Below the pieces are notes generated by a model. That model was given only the letters and a program-made list of their open reading frames with translations, was not told where the DNA came from and made no database searches. From Isoptericola sp. (lineage in GTDB: Bacteria; Actinomycetota; Actinomycetes; Actinomycetales; Cellulomonadaceae): a stretch of DNA of 32,886 bases. The stretch's first letter is position 1, and every line of letters begins with the position of its first letter. The position numbers and the translations under genes are program-made. Below are positions 6,966-14,854 of the stretch, in pieces. The stretch spans positions 1-32,886 of the forward strand of contig JAPSLD010000010.1 of NCBI GenBank assembly GCA_031181105.1. The letters are read 5' to 3'.

Positions 6966-8147
6966 ATGAAGGTGTCGCGCCGCAGCCACGTCCCCCCGTT
7001 CGCCGTCATGGAGATCCTCGCCGCGGCGAACGCCCGTCGGGCGGCCGGCAACGACGTGCTGAGCCTCTGCGCGGGGGAACCCTCGACCGGGGCGTCCGAC
7101 GTCGTGCGGTCGCGCGCGGCGGAGCTGCTGCGGACCGCCGACCTCGGGTACACCGAGGCGATGGGCGTGCCGGCCCTGCGCGCGGAGATCGCGGCGCACT
7201 ACGACCGGTGGTACGGCCTGGGCGTCGATCCCGGCCGGATCGCGGTCACCACCGGCTCCAGCGGCGGGTTCGTCCTGGCGTTCCTCGCGGCGTTCGACGT
7301 CGGCGACCGGGTCGCGCTCGCACGCCCGGGGTACCCGGCGTACAAGAACATCCTCGCCGCTCTCGGCTGCGAGGTCGTCGAGCTCGACTGCGGGCCCGAG
7401 ACGCGCTACCAGCCGACCGTCTCGCAGCTCATGGAGGCGTACTACGGGGGCGGCCTCGACGGGGTGATCGTCGCGTCGCCGGCCAACCCGACCGGCACGA
7501 TGATCGCCCCCGCCGAGCTCGCGGCCGTCGCGACCTGGTGCGGCGAGCACGGCGTGCGGCTCATCAGCGACGAGATCTACCACGGGATCTCGTACGGCGA
7601 CGACGTACAACAGGCCACCGCGGCGATGTACACGGACGCGGGCGCCGTGGTCGTGAACTCGTTCTCCAAGTACTGGGCCATGACGGGGTGGCGGCTCGGG
7701 TGGCTCGTGCTGCCCGAGGAGCTCGTGGCCCCGGTGGGGGCGCTGGCCGGGAACGTCGCGCTGTCACCGCCCGCGCTCGCGCAGCACGCGGGCATCGCCG
7801 CGTTCAGCCCCGAGGGCTACGCCGCGGCGGCCGAGAACGTGGCGCGGTACGCCGTCTCCCGCCAGGCGCTGCTCGACCGCGCGCCCGAGCTGGGGTGGCG
7901 GCCCGTCGCGCCCGCCGACGGCGCGTTCTACCTGTACGGCAACGTCGCGTCGTACTGCGAGCGGATCGGTGGCGACTCGGTCGAGTACTGCGCCCGCCTC
8001 CTCGCCGAGGCCGACGTCGCGATCACGCCGGGGAGCGACTTCGACGGCGTCGGCGGGCGCGACTGGGTACGGCTGTCGTTCGCCGCGGCGCCCGAGGTCG
8101 TCGCGCGCGCGGTCGACCGCATCATCGCCTGGCAGCAGACGCTCTGA
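6966..8147 (+). CDS. Class I/II pyridoxal-phosphate aminotransferase
   Basis: 393 aa fold-type I PLP enzyme, cytoplasmic. Landmarks in order: GYTEAMGVPALRAEIAAHY (about 61-79), TTGSSGGF (cofactor phosphate loop), ARPGYPAYKN, SPANPTGTM, ISDEIYHGISYG (Asp/Tyr that contact PLP) and NSFSKYWAMTGWRLGW with Schiff-base Lys235. This is the aspartate/aromatic/alanine aminotransferase-like subgroup; the amino donor cannot be assigned. Length is typical. It has a -10-like hexamer 6 nt upstream and no Shine-Dalgarno sequence. It ends 13 bp from the convergent PAS-ANTAR gene without a clear terminator between them. Confidence 0.88.
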   Translation: MKVSRRSHVPPFAVMEILAAANARRAAGNDVLSLCAGEPSTGASDVVRSRAAELLRTADLGYTEAMGVPALRAEIAAHYDRWYGLGVDPGRIAVTTGSSGGFVLAFLAAFDVGDRVALARPGYPAYKNILAALGCEVVELDCGPETRYQPTVSQLMEAYYGGGLDGVIVASPANPTGTMIAPAELAAVATWCGEHGVRLISDEIYHGISYGDDVQQATAAMYTDAGAVVVNSFSKYWAMTGWRLGWLVLPEELVAPVGALAGNVALSPPALAQHAGIAAFSPEGYAAAAENVARYAVSRQALLDRAPELGWRPVAPADGAFYLYGNVASYCERIGGDSVEYCARLLAEADVAITPGSDFDGVGGRDWVRLSFAAAPEVVARAVDRIIAWQQTL

Positions 8148-8160
8148 CCTGCGCGACGGG

Positions 8161-8877
8161 TCAGCCCGCCGCGAGCACCCCGCGACCGGTGCCGGCACCG
8201 TCCTCCGGCCCGGACGGCGCGGGCACGGGTGCGGCGAGGAACTCGTCGATCTCGGCCGCGGAGGGGAACGCGGTGAGCTCTGGCCGGCTGAACCAGTGGA
8301 CGAGCCACACGGAGAGCTCGCGCACCGGGACGTTCAGCTGGTTCGACGCGGCGCGGAGGCGGTCGAACGCGCCCTCGGCGTCGACGCCGAACGCGACCAT
8401 GAGCACGCCCTTGGCCTGCTCGATGGCGGCGCGCCGCTCCGCGGACGCCCGGATCGACTCCGTCGCCTGACGCTGCGCGGCCTCGCGGTTCGCCTCCGTC
8501 ACGTCGATGAAGTAGCCGACCAGCTCGGTGACCTCGCCGCTCTCCGCGTCCTGGCGACCCTGGCCGGTCACCGCGAGCGTGCGGATCTCGCCGTGGGCGT
8601 CGTAGATGCGGTGGACCGAGCTGAAGGGCTCCCCCGTCGCCGCCGCCGTGCGCAGCACGCCGTCCACGCGGGCGCGGTCCTCCGGGTGCTTGTGGGAGAG
8701 CATCATCTCCGTCGTCGGGACGATCTCGCCGGGCTGGAACCCGTGCATCACGTAGACCTCGTCCGACCACGCCCACCGGCCCGTCCGCAGGTCGAGCCGG
8801 TACCGGCCGACGGGCGGCTTCGCACCGGACGCGAGCGCGGCCTCCACGGCCTCGTCGAAGGGGGCACTCTCGTTCAC
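8161..8877 (-). CDS. PAS and ANTAR domain RNA-binding regulator
   Basis: 238 aa. The N-terminal half (about 20-125) is a PAS fold with the WAWSDEVYVMHGF and HPEDRARVDGVL motifs and a PAC-like end (VGYFIDVTEANRE). Residues about 140-195 form an ANTAR domain (AERRAAIEQAKGVLMVAFGVDAEGAFDRLRAASNQLN), which in this family binds paired stem-loops in nascent RNA and prevents termination. The PAS domain would sense a ligand, redox state or light. GTG at 8877 is preferred because a GAGGGAG sequence precedes it; the reading frame continues upstream without family similarity. It is divergent from a stress-type SDR, with 236 bp between. Which RNAs it binds is unknown. Confidence 0.88.
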   Translation of the reverse strand: MNESAPFDEAVEAALASGAKPPVGRYRLDLRTGRWAWSDEVYVMHGFQPGEIVPTTEMMLSHKHPEDRARVDGVLRTAAATGEPFSSVHRIYDAHGEIRTLAVTGQGRQDAESGEVTELVGYFIDVTEANREAAQRQATESIRASAERRAAIEQAKGVLMVAFGVDAEGAFDRLRAASNQLNVPVRELSVWLVHWFSRPELTAFPSAAEIDEFLAAPVPAPSGPEDGAGTGRGVLAAG

Positions 8878-9113
8878 AGTCGTCTCCCTCGGCGGGTCGC
8901 GATCGAGGAACCGGGGCTTCGGCTCCGTGCGGGGGGCAGGCTGCCGAGCCTCGGCGCGCCGGACCCGGTGGGGTGCCCGAACAGTAACCGATGCGTGCAC
9001 CGCACACCTGAACGGGCGTCCAGAAGGTACCTCGTGCGAGCGGGTGCCCGCCCTCCTAGCGTGAACCTGCGTTCGAGGAACGGCCACTCGACGTCGCGCT
9101 CCTGGAGGATGAG

Positions 9114-9986
9114 ATGTCAACGCAGCCCGGTGACCAGCAGGGATTCCCCGCCCAGCAGCAGGAGCCCCCGGGGCTCACGGGACCCATGGACCCCCAGCCC
9201 GACCACGGCGAGTCGTCGTACCAGGGGTCCGGCAAGCTCACCGGACGCCGCGCGCTCGTCACGGGAGGGGACTCCGGCATCGGCCGCGCGGTCGCCATCG
9301 CGTTCGCCCGCGAGGGCGCCGACGTGGCGATCAGCTACCTGCCCGAGGAGCAGACCGACGCGGAGACCACGGCCCGCTGGGTCGAGGAGGCGGGCTGCCG
9401 GTGCGTCCTGCTCCCCGGCGACATCACGTCCGAGCAGACGGCGCGCGAGACCGTCCGCCGGGCGGTGAGCGAGCTCGGCGGCCTCGACGTCCTGGTCAAC
9501 AACGCGGGCTTCCAGATGGCGCGCCGCGAGTCGATCGCCGACATCACGACCGACGACCTGGACCGGGTGCTCAAGACCAACCTCTACGCGCTGTTCTGGA
9601 TCACGCAGGAGGCGCTCGAGCACATGGGCGAGGGCGGCGCGATCGTCAACAACTCGTCGATCCAGGCGTACGAGCCGTCGACCACCCTGCTCGACTACGC
9701 CTCGACCAAGGCGGCCATCAACAACTTCACCGTCAACCTGGCGGCCGAGGTCGGGGCGCGCGGCATCCGCGTGAACGCGGTCGCGCCGGGCCCGATCTGG
9801 ACGCCGCTGCAGCCCGCCACGCAGAACCCGGAGAAGATCGAGAAGTTCGGCTCCGACACCCCGCTCGGGCGTGCGGGGCAGCCGGCCGAGCTCGCGCCGG
9901 CGTTCGTGTTCCTCGCCTCGAACGTCACGGCGTCGTACGTCTCGGCCACGGTGCTGGGCGTGACCGGCGGCAAGCCGGTCTTCTGA
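9114..9986 (+). CDS. SDR family oxidoreductase (glucose/ribitol-dehydrogenase-like, stress type)
   Basis: 290 aa. A flexible Gln/Pro-rich N-terminus of about 40 residues is followed by the classical SDR fold: TGGDSGIGRAVA nucleotide loop, NNAG, the SSIQAY segment with the catalytic Ser, YASTKAA with catalytic Tyr/Lys, and APGPIWTPL. The extended N-terminus with MDPQPDHGESSYQGSGKL is characteristic of the YhdF/YghA/GsiB-like group often induced by general stress; NADP dependence and substrate are inferred only. A TGGAGG Shine-Dalgarno sequence precedes the ATG. The DUF6098-like gene follows 12 bp downstream and is probably cotranscribed. Divergent from the PAS-ANTAR gene. Confidence 0.87.
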   Translation: MSTQPGDQQGFPAQQQEPPGLTGPMDPQPDHGESSYQGSGKLTGRRALVTGGDSGIGRAVAIAFAREGADVAISYLPEEQTDAETTARWVEEAGCRCVLLPGDITSEQTARETVRRAVSELGGLDVLVNNAGFQMARRESIADITTDDLDRVLKTNLYALFWITQEALEHMGEGGAIVNNSSIQAYEPSTTLLDYASTKAAINNFTVNLAAEVGARGIRVNAVAPGPIWTPLQPATQNPEKIEKFGSDTPLGRAGQPAELAPAFVFLASNVTASYVSATVLGVTGGKPVF

Positions 9987-9998
9987 CGGGCCGCCGCC

Positions 9999-10403
9999 GT
10001 GGACACCGTGGGGTCGCTCGGGGAGGTGGCCGAGCTGGCCACCTCCCGGGCGCCGCTGTACGTGCGGTTCAGCGCCGGCCCGGAGGCCGACGCCTCCGAG
10101 GCGAGCCGCGACCACGAGTCGGGCTGCGAGCTGCCCGGCCTGTCGGTGAACCCGCTCAACCCGGAACCGTGGTTCGACCGTCCCGTGCTGCACTGGGTCG
10201 CTCGCCAGCTCGTGCAGTACGCGCACCTCGGCGAGGAGGGCCGGTACGCGTGGGTGCTCGTGGGGCGCGAGGTCGGCCGCGGCCCGGACTGCGAGCCGCT
10301 CCTGGCCGACGTCGAGCCGGTCGCGCAGGTCCCCGACGACGTCGTGCGCGAGGCGCGGGACCTCTACGAGGAGGTCTTCGACGCCGGCCAGGACGGGACG
10401 TAG
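9999..10403 (+). CDS. DUF6098-like hypothetical protein
   Basis: 134 aa, acidic, with no signal peptide and no membrane segment. It contains SRDHESGCELPGLSVNPLNPEPWF, a pattern I associate with the actinobacterial DUF6098 group, whose function is unknown. The GTG at 9999 gives a start directly at the conserved DTVGSLGEVAELA region; no clear Shine-Dalgarno sequence is seen, and the gene follows the SDR stop by 12 bp, so translation may depend on re-initiation. The convergent nucleotidyltransferase gene ends 34 bp away. Confidence 0.6.
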   Translation: MDTVGSLGEVAELATSRAPLYVRFSAGPEADASEASRDHESGCELPGLSVNPLNPEPWFDRPVLHWVARQLVQYAHLGEEGRYAWVLVGREVGRGPDCEPLLADVEPVAQVPDDVVREARDLYEEVFDAGQDGT

Positions 10404-10437
10404 GCGGCGCGGGGCGGGCCGTCGATCAGCCCGTGGG

Positions 10438-11046
10438 TCAGCGCTGGCGGTCGGGCGGGACCGGCGTCCCGGGCTCCGGCACCGGGAGCGAGGTCACGCC
10501 CAGGCGGTCGGTGAGGTAGAGGAACGCCTCGGCGTACGGGTTGCCGTCGACGCGGCGCCGGACGTACTCCCAGTCCACCTGCTCGCGCAGCGCGCGCACG
10601 ATCGGCAGCAGGTGGCTGTAGTCGCAGTCGTGCTCCGCGAGGCACGCGATCTTGCTGGCGACCACGTCCGTGGCGCGGAGCACCGGCATGCGCACCGCGA
10701 GCACCTCGATCTGCTCGGCGGAGGCGAGCAGCTCCTCGTCGACGGGCTCGCCCCCGAGCACGTAGATGATGTCGACGAGCGCCTCGTGGTGGTAGGCCTT
10801 GAACAGCCAGTCCTCCGCGGGCTCGCGCAGCTCCAGGCCCGCCTTCGACAGCGCCTCGCGGGCCTGGTCGGCGTCGCGGGGCCGGATCACGAAGTCGGCG
10901 TCGTGGTGCGGTTCCGGGCCGCCGCGGGCGAACGCGGCGTACCCGCCGCACAGGGCGTACGGGATGCCGGCCTCGCGCAGGGCGACCGCGCCGAGGCGCA
11001 CCGCGTCGCGCAGGTGCTCGCGCTCTTCCAGGCTCAGGTGGGCCAT
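10438..11046 (-). CDS. Nucleotidyltransferase-fold protein (orphan)
   Basis: 202 aa. The minimal nucleotidyltransferase signature is visible: CGGYAAFARGG (G-G motif), HHDADFVI (DxD metal ligands) and LVDIIYVLG (third Asp). After it come helices with DVVASKIACLAEHDCDYSHLLPIVRALREQVDW, resembling the AbiEii/DUF6036-type architecture. Such proteins may modify tRNA or act as toxins when paired with an antitoxin, but no AbiEi-like or other partner gene lies beside this one. The start is at 11046 because AGGGAG precedes ATG by 7 nt; an upstream ATG at 11145 would add 33 unrelated residues. Confidence 0.7.
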   Translation of the reverse strand: MAHLSLEEREHLRDAVRLGAVALREAGIPYALCGGYAAFARGGPEPHHDADFVIRPRDADQAREALSKAGLELREPAEDWLFKAYHHEALVDIIYVLGGEPVDEELLASAEQIEVLAVRMPVLRATDVVASKIACLAEHDCDYSHLLPIVRALREQVDWEYVRRRVDGNPYAEAFLYLTDRLGVTSLPVPEPGTPVPPDRQR

Positions 11047-11146
11047 GTGTGCTCCCTGGTCACCGATCCATGGTGCACGGGATCGTCCGCGCTCGCCGCG
11101 TGCCGTCCGGCGGCCGCGATCGGGTGCGACGACGTGCGGTCCCACC

Positions 11147-11152
11147 CAGAAT
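11147..11152 (+). promoter_or_regulatory. -10 element of a leaderless promoter (EEP gene pair)
   Basis: CAGAAT, 7 nt before the ATG at 11160 (4 nt before an in-frame GTG); no Shine-Dalgarno sequence is present. Confidence 0.4.
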
Positions 11153-11159
11153 CGCAGTG

Positions 11160-11942
11160 ATGACCACGAGCCTGCGGATCGCGACGTTCAACATCCTCCA
11201 CGGCCGGTCCCTGTCCGACGGCGAGGTGCACCTCCGGCGGTTCGGCAGGGCCGTCGCGGGGCTCGACGCGGACATCCTGGCCATGCAGGAGGTCGACCGG
11301 GACCAGCCTCGCTCGACGGGGGCGGACCTGACGTCGGTCGCCGCGGACGCCGCCGGCGCCCCGTACCACCACTTCGCGGCCACGCTGCACGGCGAGCCCG
11401 GCGTCTGGGACGCCGCGACCGGTGAGGCGCAGCCGGGCGTGTCCGAGTACGGCATCGCGATCGTGAGCCGGTACCCCGTGCTGCGCTGGCGCCGCCTCGC
11501 GCTGCCCGCGCTGCCGGTGCGCTGGCCGCTCATGGTCAAGGACGGGCCGCCGGTCCTGGTCAAGGACGAGCCGCGGGCCGCGCTCGCCGCGACGATCGAC
11601 GTGCCGGGCGGACCGCTGACGGTCGTCTCGACGCACCTGACGTTCCTGCCGGGCTGGAACGCGGTCCAGATCCGCCGCCTCCGGTGGGCGTGCCGCCACC
11701 TGCCGCGCCCGCTCGTCGTCGCCGGCGACCTCAACCTGCGCGGCGGCCTGCCCGCGCTCCTGACCGGCTGGCGGCCGCTCGCCGAGGACGCGACCTTCCC
11801 CCTCGAGGACCCGCGGCACCAGATCGACCACATCCTCGGCACCGGGCCCGTGCACGCCGTGGTCCCGGGCCGCGCGGTGCACACGGGCACGTCCGACCAC
11901 CGGGCGCTCGTGGCCGAGGTCGCCTGCGGGGACCCGTCGTGA
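11160..11942 (+). CDS. Endonuclease/exonuclease/phosphatase (EEP) family protein, paralogue 1
   Basis: 260 aa. EEP (DNase I-like) motifs in order: IATFNILHGR (metal-binding Asn), MQEVDRDQ (catalytic Glu), YGIAIVSRYPV, VSTHLTFLPGWNAVQ (catalytic His), VAGDLNLRGG (Asp/Asn pair) and TSDHRALVAEV (final Asp-His). All residues needed for metal-dependent phosphodiester cleavage are present. The family includes nucleases, sphingomyelinases and inositol phosphatases, so the substrate is open. No signal peptide is seen, so it is probably cytoplasmic. ATG 11160 begins just before the first motif. The stop overlaps the GTG of paralogue 2 by 4 nt. Confidence 0.85.
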   Translation: MTTSLRIATFNILHGRSLSDGEVHLRRFGRAVAGLDADILAMQEVDRDQPRSTGADLTSVAADAAGAPYHHFAATLHGEPGVWDAATGEAQPGVSEYGIAIVSRYPVLRWRRLALPALPVRWPLMVKDGPPVLVKDEPRAALAATIDVPGGPLTVVSTHLTFLPGWNAVQIRRLRWACRHLPRPLVVAGDLNLRGGLPALLTGWRPLAEDATFPLEDPRHQIDHILGTGPVHAVVPGRAVHTGTSDHRALVAEVACGDPS

Positions 11943-12763
11943 TCCGGCTCGTCACGTTCAACGTCCGGCACGGCCGGGACGACGACGGCCGTGTCGACGC
12001 CGAGCGGCTCGCCGGCGCCGTCGCGGCGCTCGCCCCCGACGTCGTCGCCCTCCAGGAGGTGGACCGCGGTCAGGACCGGTCCGGCGGCACCGACCTGCTG
12101 CAGGCCGTCCGGCAGGCGCTCGGGACCGCGGAGGCCCGGTTCGTGCCCACGCTCACGGGGCAGGTGGGGCTGCGCGCGCCGGAGGACGGGCAGGCCCGCC
12201 CGGCGGCGTCCCGGGTGCTCGGTGCGTGGTCCGGACGACGGCGGGCCCGCGGCGACGAGACGGGCGAGCCCGGGTACGGCATCGCGGTCCTGTCGCGGCA
12301 CCCCGTGAGCGCGTGGCGACGGCTGCGCCTGCCCGCCGCGTCGCCGTTCCTCGCGGGCCGGCAGCTCGGGCCCGACGAGCCGCGCGCGGCGCTCGCGGCC
12401 GTCGTCGAGACCCCCGAGGGGCCGCTCACCGTGGTGGGCACGCACCTGTCGTCGTGGCGGCGCTGGAACCGGGCGCAGCTGTGGACGCTCCGCCACCGCC
12501 TCCGGGCGGCGCCCCGCCCGCTCGTCCTCGCCGGCGACCTCAACGTGCGCGGCCAGCTCCCCGCCCGCATCACCGGGTGGCGCGAGCTCGTGCACGTGCC
12601 GACCTATCCCCGGACGCGGCCGTTCCTGCGGATCGACCACGTGCTGGCCGACGGCGACGTCGACGCCGCGGCCCCGGCGCGGGCGCTCGACCTGGGTCTG
12701 AGCGACCACCGCGCGGTGGTCGTCGACCTGACGCTCACGCCCAGGGGTCGAGCACGACCTTGA
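11939..12763 (+). CDS. Endonuclease/exonuclease/phosphatase (EEP) family protein, paralogue 2
   Basis: 274 aa, colinear with the gene before it: LVTFNVRHGR, LQEVDRGQDR, YGIAVLSRHPV, VGTHLSSWRRWNRAQ, LAGDLNVRGQ and LSDHRAVVVDL. It differs by an insertion of about 30 mostly basic residues after the second motif (around QARPAASRVLGAWSG). Full set of catalytic residues, no signal peptide. The GTG start overlaps the stop of paralogue 1 (GTGA), so the two are made together and perhaps act as a pair. The 3' end overlaps the convergent zinc dehydrogenase gene by 29 bp. Confidence 0.85.
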   Translation: MIRLVTFNVRHGRDDDGRVDAERLAGAVAALAPDVVALQEVDRGQDRSGGTDLLQAVRQALGTAEARFVPTLTGQVGLRAPEDGQARPAASRVLGAWSGRRRARGDETGEPGYGIAVLSRHPVSAWRRLRLPAASPFLAGRQLGPDEPRAALAAVVETPEGPLTVVGTHLSSWRRWNRAQLWTLRHRLRAAPRPLVLAGDLNVRGQLPARITGWRELVHVPTYPRTRPFLRIDHVLADGDVDAAAPARALDLGLSDHRAVVVDLTLTPRGRARP

Positions 12764-13940
12764 TGCAGCCGTCCTCCTTCTTCTGGAACATGCGGTAGGC
12801 CTCGGGCGCCTGCTCGAGGGGCATCCGGTGCGTGCGCAGGTCGAGCACGCCCAGCGGGTCGGACGGGTCCTGCACCAGCGGCAGCACGTCGGGCAGCCAG
12901 CGGCGCACGTTCGCCTGGCCCATCCGCACGGTGACCTGCTTGTCGAACAGCTGCAGGAGCGGCAGCGGGTCCTTCGCTCCCCCGTACACGCCGCTGACCG
13001 ACACCGTGCCGCCACGCCGGACCACGTCGATCGCGGTGTAGAGCGCGGCGAGGCGGTCGCCCCCGGCCTTGCCGACCAGAGGCGCCGCCACGGCGTCGGG
13101 CAGGAACCCGACGGCCTTCTGGGTCAGCTCCGCGAGCGGCGACCCGTGCGCCTCCATGCCGACGGCGTCGATGACGCAGTCCGCGCCGCGCCCGTCGGTC
13201 ACCGCGCGGACGGCCTCCAGCAGGTCACCGTCGCCGGTGCGGTTCAGGTCGAGCACCTCGATGCCGTGGCGCGCCGCCATGGCGATGCGCTCGGGCACCT
13301 GGTCGACCCCGACGACGTGCCCGGCGCCGCGGTGCAGCGCGATCCGGGCGCTCATCTGGCCGACCGGCCCGAGCCCGAGCACGACGACGGTCGAGCCAGG
13401 GGTCACGTCGGCGTACTCGACGGCCTGCCACGCCGTCGGCACCACGTCGGACAGGTAGAGCCACTGCTCGTCCGGGCTGCCGTCGTCGGGCACGACGATC
13501 GGTCCGTAGTGGGCCTGCGGGACCCGCAGGTACTGCGCCTGGCCGCCCGGCACGGAGCCGTACAGGCGGGTGTAGCCGAACAGCGCGCCGCCCTTGTCGT
13601 GCTCGTGCACCTGCGTGGTCTCGCACTGCGACTGGAGCCCGCGCGAGCACATGAAGCACGCGCCGCACGCGATGTTGAACGGCACGACGACGCGGTCGCC
13701 GACGCGCAGGTCTCCCGCCTCGGGCCCGACCTCCTCGACGACGCCCATCGCCTCGTGGCCCAGCACGTCGCCGGGGTCGAGGAACATCCCCAGGACCCCG
13801 TACAGGTGCAGGTCCGACCCGCAGATCGCCGTCGACGTGACCCGCACGACCGCGTCGTCCGGCGCGACGACGCGGGGGTCCGGCACGTCCTCGACCGAGA
13901 CGTGCTCCCGGCCCTGCCACGTCAGCGCGCGCATGGTCAT
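12735..13940 (-). CDS. Zinc-dependent alcohol dehydrogenase (glutathione-independent formaldehyde dehydrogenase-like)
   Basis: 401 aa MDR-type dehydrogenase. The catalytic-zinc ligand Cys lies in AICGSDLHLYG and the His/Glu in GHEAMGVVEEVG. The structural-zinc loop is ACGACFMCSRGLQSQC (CxxCxxCx7C, complete). The NAD-binding fold starts at VLGLGPVGQM. The long central insertion with PDAVAAPLVGKAGGDRLAALYTAID is typical of the formaldehyde/threonine dehydrogenase-like subgroup; here the real substrate may be a sugar alcohol. ATG at 13940 overlaps the stop of the permease gene by 4 nt (ATGA), making it the last gene of the sugar ABC operon and suggesting it oxidises the imported compound or its product. 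Confidence 0.87.
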   Translation of the reverse strand: MTMRALTWQGREHVSVEDVPDPRVVAPDDAVVRVTSTAICGSDLHLYGVLGMFLDPGDVLGHEAMGVVEEVGPEAGDLRVGDRVVVPFNIACGACFMCSRGLQSQCETTQVHEHDKGGALFGYTRLYGSVPGGQAQYLRVPQAHYGPIVVPDDGSPDEQWLYLSDVVPTAWQAVEYADVTPGSTVVVLGLGPVGQMSARIALHRGAGHVVGVDQVPERIAMAARHGIEVLDLNRTGDGDLLEAVRAVTDGRGADCVIDAVGMEAHGSPLAELTQKAVGFLPDAVAAPLVGKAGGDRLAALYTAIDVVRRGGTVSVSGVYGGAKDPLPLLQLFDKQVTVRMGQANVRRWLPDVLPLVQDPSDPLGVLDLRTHRMPLEQAPEAYRMFQKKEDGCIKVVLDPWA

Positions 13941-14854
13941 CCCTTCGATCCGGTGGTGGAGATGCCCTGGACGAAGTGCCGCTGGCCCAGGAAGAACAGC
14001 ACGATCATCGGGACGGTCGTGATGACCGAGGCCGTGACCACGACCTCCCACTGCGACTCGCCGCCCGGCCCGAACTGGTCGATCAGCGCCTTGAGGCCGC
14101 GCGGGATGGTGTACGTGGACGAGTCCTGGAGGTAGACGAGCGGGCGCATGAGGTCGGTCCAGGACGCCTGCGCCTCGAACAGGAACGTGAGGACGATCGC
14201 CGGACGGCACAGCGGCACGGCGATCCGCCAGAACATCACCCAGTTGTTCGCGCCGTCGAGCTTGGCCGCCTCGAACGGCTCGCGCGGCAGCCCCAGGAAG
14301 AACTGCCGCAGCAGGAAGATGTAGAACGCCGAGCCGAACATGTTGCCCGCCCACAGCGGCACGTTCGTGCCCACGAGGCCGAGCGCGTTCCAGATGAGGA
14401 ACGTGGGGATCAGCGTGACCGCGCCGGGGAGCATCATCGTGGCGAGCACCAGCCCGAACAGCGCGCCGCGGCCGCGGAAGCGGAAGTAGGCGAAGCCCCA
14501 CGCCACGAGCGCCGAGGACAGCGTGACCGTCCCGGCGGCGAGAGCCGTGACGACGAGCGTGTTGACCAGCCAGAGCGCGAGCGGCGCCTCCTGCCAGACG
14601 GTCACGTAGTTCTCGAGCGTCGGCGTGGCGGGGATCAGCCGGTTGTCGAACACCTCGGCGCGCGGCTTGAACGACGCCGAGAGCAGCCAGATCAGCGGAT
14701 AGATGAAGACGACCGTGAGCGCGACGAGCGTGGTGACGACGATCGCGCGGGTCCACCGGCGGCGGGCAGGCTGCGTCCGGCGCGGACCGGCGCCCTCGGC
14801 GGCGCCGGGCGCCACGGCGACCTCGGGGGTGGCGGCGGCCGGGACGGCGGTCAT
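13937..14854 (-). CDS. Carbohydrate ABC transporter permease, MalG type
   Basis: 305 aa. A hydrophilic N-terminus of about 35 residues is followed by six hydrophobic segments (first TTLVALTVVFIYPLIWLLSASF). The EAA loop, which docks the ATPase, reads EPFEAAKLDGANNWVMFWRIAVPLCRPA. The LIPTFL and LPREPFE segments place it with MalG-like permeases (second permease of sugar importers). The start is fixed by the ATGA overlap with the upstream permease gene. No ATPase gene is present in the operon; in many actinobacteria a shared MsiK ATPase serves such importers. Substrate unknown. Confidence 0.9.
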   Translation of the reverse strand: MTAVPAAATPEVAVAPGAAEGAGPRRTQPARRRWTRAIVVTTLVALTVVFIYPLIWLLSASFKPRAEVFDNRLIPATPTLENYVTVWQEAPLALWLVNTLVVTALAAGTVTLSSALVAWGFAYFRFRGRGALFGLVLATMMLPGAVTLIPTFLIWNALGLVGTNVPLWAGNMFGSAFYIFLLRQFFLGLPREPFEAAKLDGANNWVMFWRIAVPLCRPAIVLTFLFEAQASWTDLMRPLVYLQDSSTYTIPRGLKALIDQFGPGGESQWEVVVTASVITTVPMIVLFFLGQRHFVQGISTTGSKG

